64,000 nt of DNA from Nakaseomyces glabratus (Eukaryota > Ascomycota > Saccharomycetes > Saccharomycetales > Saccharomycetaceae): contig NC_088951.1 of assembly GCF_010111755.1 (NCBI RefSeq), forward strand, positions 372,001 through 436,000. Direction: 5' to 3'. The notes under the pieces were generated by a model that was not told the origin of the DNA, ran no database searches, and worked only from the letters and a program-made list of their open reading frames with translations. Position 1 is the first letter of the stretch. Each line of letters begins with the position of its first letter. Of this stretch, positions 58,851 to 64,000 are shown piece after piece. Position numbers and translations under genes: made by a program.

Positions 58851-59576
58851 TTTTTGTAATTGGTGTTCAATAGCTATTGCTTCTGCTTCTTATAACCAGC
58901 AACACCGCTAGCAAGAGAGGAAGAGAGAGTCCCTCTTTTCATCCAGTTTCCCAACTTGAGAATCCAAAAAGTCCAAAAGTCTAAAGATCCCCCACCAAGA
59001 AAATACTCTTCTGCGGGTTGAAAAGAGCACTTAATTACGTGAGAGACGATACCACGAAGAAAAAACGTGATTCATATATCAATATACGTATACATCACAT
59101 GATACACGTACCGAATGAGATATAGATCACTGTATACAAGTCACATGATGTCCACGTATAGTGAGATATAAAACACGTGATGGATACGTATAAGTAGATA
59201 AGGTTGTCTTTTGCTTCTTTCCGCCTCTCCACACACCAAAAGCCCTTAGAAGTGGCCGTAGGATCCACCTATTTCAAAAACCCAAACACTTTCCCAGCCC
59301 ACACATAGACATATCTACATGTACATGTATATATATCTACATGTATATATCTACATATACATCTACATCTACATGTATACATATACATTGAGCCCATTGC
59401 TGCTTACCCCACACATCACGTGAGTTCTGTGGAAATGAAAAAAATTTCTGAAAAATTCCGCTTGCGGGATCCTCATCGCTGAAAAATTTGTCTTTCAACA
59501 CATATAAAGAGCATCCTGCTGGTAGGGCATCTCTTCTCGCTTCCAGGACACCAACGCAATACCACAGCCAGGACAC
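58851..59576. other. Divergent Sec61-beta/PIN4 promoter with E-box cluster
   Basis: ATCACATG (59094-59101), GTCACATG (59140-59147), CACGTGAT (59174-59181) and ATCACGTG (59415-59422) are Cbf1/CDEI-type sites, and CACGTA/TACGTA words alternate with them. A TACATG/TATATC low-complexity block covers about 59310-59390. A PAC core with RRPE-like tail (59472-59490) is about 90 bases before PIN4. Confidence 0.6.
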
Positions 59577-61496
59577 ATGGACACCGACAGTAATCCTGAG
59601 GCGGGGGTCAATAACGGGGCCGCTAACGGTGCCGCCAACGCTGCAAGTCTCACAAACGACACAGCCACACCTCCAACAACAACAACAACAACAGCAACAA
59701 CAAATAATGATTACGAGGCCAACGATGAGGACGTTATACCTAACGCGATAGTTATCAAGAACATCCCGTTTGCGATCAAGAAGGAGCAGCTGCTGGACAT
59801 CATCCAGGAGATGGGGCTGCCCTTGCCGTACGCGTTCAACTACCACTTCGATAACGGTATCTTCAGAGGGCTGGCGTTTGCGAACTTCTCCACTCCAGAG
59901 GACACAAGCAGGGTGATCTCCGACTTGAATGGCAAGGAGATCAACGGGCGGAAGCTGAAGGTGGAGTACAAAAAGATGCTGCCACAGGCGGAAAGAGAGC
60001 GCATCGAAAGAGAGAAAAGAGAAAAGAGAGGCCAGCTGGAAGAACAACACAGATCCATGTCAAACTTGTCTCTGTCATCTATGAACAGAAACAGCAACAA
60101 TACAAACAACAGCAATGTAACCCCAGCGGCAAATACCACCAACTTGCTGTCTCAGCAGCTCTTCTCTCCAAACTTGGGATCTTTATCCACTATGCAAAAC
60201 AGCAACATTGTACAACCAATGGCCAACCAGAGCACTTCGGGATCGATGTACAGCGCCCGTAACAGCGCATACCAGAACGATCCTAACACAAGCGCGAACA
60301 TGGTCCAGCAACAGTCTGCCGTGACTGAAAGATACTATGCCCCATTACCAGCAGCTTACTCGTTGCCATTGCCTCCACAGCAGTTGGACCTAAACGATCC
60401 TGATACTTTGGAAATTTACTCCCAACTATTATTGTTCAAGGATAGAGAGAAGACGTACTACGAGCTGGCTTACCCTGTCGGCGTTTCTGCCAACCACAAA
60501 CGTATTATAAATGTGCTATGCTCTTACTTAAACCTAGTTGAGGTGTACGATCCTAGGTTCATCATTATAAGAAGGAAAGTCTTGAACCAAAATGACTTGC
60601 AATCTCACATCTTACAAAATCAACAGTCTCCTCAAGTTGGGACGACCGAGAATAATGCAATGATGCACCCATTGCAAGCTAGCTCTACTGGAGGATCGAT
60701 GAACAGATCTCACTCTTACACAAATCTTCTACAAACGCATGCCGCTGCCGCTGCCGTTGGAACAACAACTGCCAGCTATGGATTGGGCGTTACAGCCGCC
60801 TCCTCCACTGGTACTCCCAAGATTACACAGCTAGCTCAACAAATGGTTGCCAATCAACAAAGCCAACAGCAGAATGCAAGCGCACAAGGTCATGTAGCTT
60901 CTACCTCTTCACCAGTTATTAGTGTTCAATCCAATCCTCTATTCAGTGGAGAACAACAACAATCACTTCTAAGACAAACAAGTGGCTTAACAGCATCTTC
61001 CAGAATTCCTTCCGGGTACTCTTCCAATCAAATGTACAATAATGTGAACCCATTGCTAAGAAATAACGGTATTTCCCCACCAGCTGGCCAAACAGCTTTA
61101 AATATGACCTCAATCCATAACAACCAGAGAATCCCACAAGGTTTCCCAGCATCTGCATCTCAGTTACAACAACAGCAACAACAGCAACAACAAACATACG
61201 GTCAAAACTCAAATCCTTTAATACCGCAGCACACTAATGAATCGGCTCACTCTAACTATTCTTTGCAGTCCCTACATGATGACTTAATGAATCAGCAGTC
61301 CAATACCTCTGTTTTAGGCAACAGTATCTCTGCTACAAATACTGCTAACGCCTCCGATATGATCTACAGAACATTGAGCCAATCTAGATATGAGGACGGT
61401 CTTGAACAAGGCCTTAACAGATCCTTGAGCGCATTGGACCTGACTGGTAAGGACCAGGAAAATTCTTCAAACGATAAGAATGCAGGCTGGCCTTAA
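59577..61496 (+). CDS. PIN4: RRM protein Pin4/Mdt1
   Basis: A 639-residue protein; yeast Pin4 has 668. One RRM lies at about 57-135 (NAIVIKNIPFAIKKEQL as RNP2 and FRGLAFANFSTPEDTSRV as RNP1), extended by a charged helix (ERERIEREKREKRG). A second conserved block at about 280-345 (LDLNDPDTLEIYSQLLLFKDREK, GVSANHKRIINVLCSYL) is an R3H-like region of the family. The rest is Gln/Asn/Ser-rich with several SQ/TQ sites and a Q9 tract near 532. Mdt1/Pin4 contacts the Rad53 FHA1 domain and affects checkpoint and mRNA control. PIN4 followed by SAS3 in the same direction equals YBL051C-YBL052C. Confidence 0.93.
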   Translation: MDTDSNPEAGVNNGAANGAANAASLTNDTATPPTTTTTTATTNNDYEANDEDVIPNAIVIKNIPFAIKKEQLLDIIQEMGLPLPYAFNYHFDNGIFRGLAFANFSTPEDTSRVISDLNGKEINGRKLKVEYKKMLPQAERERIEREKREKRGQLEEQHRSMSNLSLSSMNRNSNNTNNSNVTPAANTTNLLSQQLFSPNLGSLSTMQNSNIVQPMANQSTSGSMYSARNSAYQNDPNTSANMVQQQSAVTERYYAPLPAAYSLPLPPQQLDLNDPDTLEIYSQLLLFKDREKTYYELAYPVGVSANHKRIINVLCSYLNLVEVYDPRFIIIRRKVLNQNDLQSHILQNQQSPQVGTTENNAMMHPLQASSTGGSMNRSHSYTNLLQTHAAAAAVGTTTASYGLGVTAASSTGTPKITQLAQQMVANQQSQQQNASAQGHVASTSSPVISVQSNPLFSGEQQQSLLRQTSGLTASSRIPSGYSSNQMYNNVNPLLRNNGISPPAGQTALNMTSIHNNQRIPQGFPASASQLQQQQQQQQQTYGQNSNPLIPQHTNESAHSNYSLQSLHDDLMNQQSNTSVLGNSISATNTANASDMIYRTLSQSRYEDGLEQGLNRSLSALDLTGKDQENSSNDKNAGWP

Positions 61497-62598
61497 TTAT
61501 GAAAAGAAATATACCAGTAACGAAAACGAACTCATGCTAATGAAATGACTTACGTACAGAATCCTGATGATTTTCACGATTTTTTTTTTTTACATCTAAT
61601 TCTCTTTTTTCTAAAATTAATGAACAGGCTTTTAACAACCCACTACTTTATAGATAATATTTGGTAAATTCACGTCGTGGTTGTCCCCATACAAGAAAAT
61701 TGTCACCTTCTATCTTTTCTTCATCTCAATTGCATGCTTAAACACGCGTTCAGAATATTGTCCAAACTCAAATCTCAATGTGATATATGCCTCACTTGCA
61801 AAATTTATTCCTTACCATTTAAACCAATCAATTTTTGCAACACCTTGACTTTTTTACGTCACGCACAGGGGGGACAATCTCAACAATCTCATAACATAGC
61901 TATGAAAAATGAGTTAGCTACCTACTCCCTATTGCAACAACTATTTTGCCTACCAACTCGACGTTAATGATATTATTCTGCGGAATCATAAGCATTCTAT
62001 ACATGGTTTCAACTTTTTCAGCGAAACATTGGCTTCTTGATTCTCGCAATACCCTCCATTTCAAAATGTATTTTAAAAAAAACAACTAATATGTACTTTC
62101 TTATGTATTATTCTAACTAAATTCATATCACACTACTCATAGTTGGTACAGCATGCAAGAGGCATGATACGATTAAGTCAGAGCTTATTGTTGCAGTTCA
62201 GTCACATCACTGAATACGCTGCATTTCTTCATTGAGCCTGAATTGATCACAAGGTAAACAAGTGGATTACACCTTAACTATGATGTATATTGGGTAGAGG
62301 ACATAATAGTTAGCGTATGCATACACCGTGCCACCGAATCTGCACTACAATCATAAGCTATATCAAATTATAGCGCTACAGTTCCATAGGAAGGAATTGC
62401 AAAAGAGAACCAACAGATAATTAAACTTAAAGTTTAATAAAAGATATTAACACCACAAAGCTAGACAGTAAAGATTTTAATGACCTATCAAAACGATAAT
62501 CGGAGTCCACTATAGGAAGCAATTACGATACTTTACCAGCAAAACAACAGGAAATCTAACAGTTATAAGCGATACGAAGTTGCCTATAACTTCTATAA
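61497..62598. other. PIN4 3' flank and SAS3 promoter
   Basis: A 1.1-kb AT-rich spacer. A 96-codon frame (61677-61967) is open but looks random. No PAC, E-box, repeat or centromere-like set is seen. Confidence 0.5.
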
Positions 62599-64000
62599 AT
62601 GAATCGAGCCACACGAAGTCGAAAACCAGATCAACTCCCGTCACAACCGCAACGATATGATTACAATACCATTAATGATCTGGGTGCAACCCATATGACA
62701 AATGGTGGAACCAATGTTGCATCCATAACAACCAATCTATCGACAAATCCGAATGTTGAAATTCATGAAGAAGTTTTCGAGAACAATGCGAGAAAACTAG
62801 GTCCCTTAAAAATTAGATATGATTCGAAAAAACTTTTGAATTTTAAGAGATTATTGGAGGTTAGATCAGAAAATGCTATCAAAGACTCTGAGGCATCTAT
62901 CCGAGAGTTTGATCCGAACGGTGATAGTGATGCACTCCAAATACCGGAGGTAGACGACGATATCCCATACAGAGGAGTTGTTGTAGGCAAAAAGAATTAC
63001 AGCACTCATCGAACAATCCCTTCATCAACTGATCGTGAGTTCTTCAGGAGATTATTCCTAGAATCATCTACAGCTGCATTTTACAATGGTAATGTTCTTT
63101 TAGGGAATCATGATATAAATGATAACGATACCAGTCAACCACCGAATAAGAAATTAAAGAACGTGAAAGCTGTAAAAGAAAATCCAAAGACAATAGAATA
63201 TGTATACATAAGAGATTCAGAAGTCAAGACATGGTACACAGCCCCATATCCCGAGGAATTCAATAAAAATAAAATACTTTACGTCTGTGAATATTGCCTG
63301 AAGTACATGAATTCACGTTTTGTATATTATAGACACACACTGAAATGCAAGGACCATAGACCCCCAGGTAATGAAATTTACAGAGATGAGAATGTCTCCG
63401 TCTGGGAAATAGATGGCAGAGAAAACGTTGTCTACTGCCAAAATTTATGTCTACTAGCTAAATTGTTCCTTAATTCCAAGACTCTTTACTATGATGTAGA
63501 GCCATTTGTGTTTTATGTGTTGACTGAACGAGAAGTATCTGAGGATGGAAGAACAGTGAAAAATCACTTCGTTGGCTATTTTAGCAAAGAAAAACTAAAC
63601 TCATCTGGGTACAATTTAAGTTGTATTATTACTTTACCTCTCTATCAGAGACGTGGATATGGCCATTTCTTGATGGATTTTTCATATTTACTCTCTAAAA
63701 GAGAATTTTCACAGGGCACTCCTGAGAAACCGTTATCTGATCTAGGCCTTATTACTTATAGAAATTTCTGGAAGTTAAAATGTGCTGAAACACTTCTTTA
63801 TTTGAAGAATGAACTTAATTTGGAAGATAGTGAGAGTGATGATAAATTTCCTCTGGTCTCTATAGAGGATCTAGCAAATCTAACCGGAATGCTTCCAACT
63901 GATGTTATACTTGGCCTTGAAGAGTTAGGCGTATTTTACAGGTGTCCGGATCCTAATCAAAATACCACATCGTACTGTATTAAAATCGATTCTTGGAATA
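62599..64000 (+). CDS. SAS3: MYST histone acetyltransferase Sas3 (5' part, cut by window end)
   Basis: An open frame of 467 codons from the ATG at 62599 runs off the window. The MYST domain is complete in its key parts: C2HC zinc finger (C230, C233, H246, C250), the autoacetylated-lysine position K294 in NSKTLYYDVEPF, catalytic Cys342 in NLSCIITLPLYQRRGYG, acetyl-CoA loop QRRGYG 350-355 and the general base Glu376 in TPEKPLSDLGL. Sas3 is the catalytic subunit of NuA3, which acetylates H3K14/K23. Sas3 is chosen over Esa1/Sas2 by the long N terminus without a chromodomain and by the neighbour PIN4. The usual Sas3 has about 830 residues, so the C-terminal part is missing here. Confidence 0.93.
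   Translation, partial: MNRATRSRKPDQLPSQPQRYDYNTINDLGATHMTNGGTNVASITTNLSTNPNVEIHEEVFENNARKLGPLKIRYDSKKLLNFKRLLEVRSENAIKDSEASIREFDPNGDSDALQIPEVDDDIPYRGVVVGKKNYSTHRTIPSSTDREFFRRLFLESSTAAFYNGNVLLGNHDINDNDTSQPPNKKLKNVKAVKENPKTIEYVYIRDSEVKTWYTAPYPEEFNKNKILYVCEYCLKYMNSRFVYYRHTLKCKDHRPPGNEIYRDENVSVWEIDGRENVVYCQNLCLLAKLFLNSKTLYYDVEPFVFYVLTEREVSEDGRTVKNHFVGYFSKEKLNSSGYNLSCIITLPLYQRRGYGHFLMDFSYLLSKREFSQGTPEKPLSDLGLITYRNFWKLKCAETLLYLKNELNLEDSESDDKFPLVSIEDLANLTGMLPTDVILGLEELGVFYRCPDPNQNTTSYCIKIDSWN

Noticed and set aside
59090..59185. CDEI-like octamers with AT-rich DNA, as possible centromere
   Set aside because: No TTTCCGAA-type CDEIII lies at a suitable distance; the sites recur in many promoters instead.

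Overview
This window is nuclear DNA of a budding yeast of the family Saccharomycetaceae. Its 29 protein-coding genes that I can name are nearly all recognisable Saccharomyces cerevisiae orthologues. They are compact and, with one exception, intronless, and the intergenic DNA is AT-rich. Three tRNA genes (Ala-UGC, His-GUG, Asp-GUC) have no introns. Gene order is a mosaic of S. cerevisiae-like blocks. A long run matching YLR206 to YLR190 carries no interleaved genes from the duplicated sister track, which suggests a post-whole-genome-duplication species (for example a relative of Nakaseomyces). I cannot name the species.

Layout. 0.3-9.6 kb: MLH2, tRNA-Ala, COX12, RIC1, an AFB1-like GPI protein and a YLR042C-like cell-wall protein, all on the minus strand as in S. 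cerevisiae chromosome XII. 9.6-12.05 kb: a 2.5-kb stretch without a recognised gene, but with promoter-like elements and small ORFs. 12-19.3 kb: TFC4, then the divergent ribosome-biogenesis pair MAK5/BMT2. 19.9-29.7 kb: a GAL83/SIP2-type AMPK beta subunit, CHC1 and POX1. 30-35 kb: tRNA-His, an SDH4/SHH4-type subunit, a CST26-like acyltransferase, RAX1 and tRNA-Asp. 35.6-57.9 kb: ENT2-type epsin, COX24, HMX1, MSS51, COQ9, YKE2, PBA1 (with an intron), NOP56, PWP1, NMT1, NCW2, UPS1, HCR1, PEX13 and MMR1, colinear with YLR206-YLR190 except that COX24-HMX1 is inverted. 58.6-64 kb: a Sec61-beta gene, PIN4 and the 5' two-thirds or so of SAS3, cut by the window edge.

Functional themes. Mitochondrial biogenesis and respiration (COX12, COX24, MSS51, COQ9, UPS1, the SDH4-like gene, MMR1) and ribosome biogenesis/translation (MAK5, BMT2, NOP56, PWP1, HCR1) dominate; no operon-like logic is expected. 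The strongest non-coding signals are: an extended PAC decamer in many promoters, including some outside ribosome biogenesis; a six-copy Reb1-type site array before MSS51; an Aft1-type cluster before HMX1; unrelated minisatellites close to several start codons; perfect palindromes; and sharp GC-rich zones centred on promoters. I found no convincing new protein system. The best candidate for something undescribed is the 9.6-12 kb gap.
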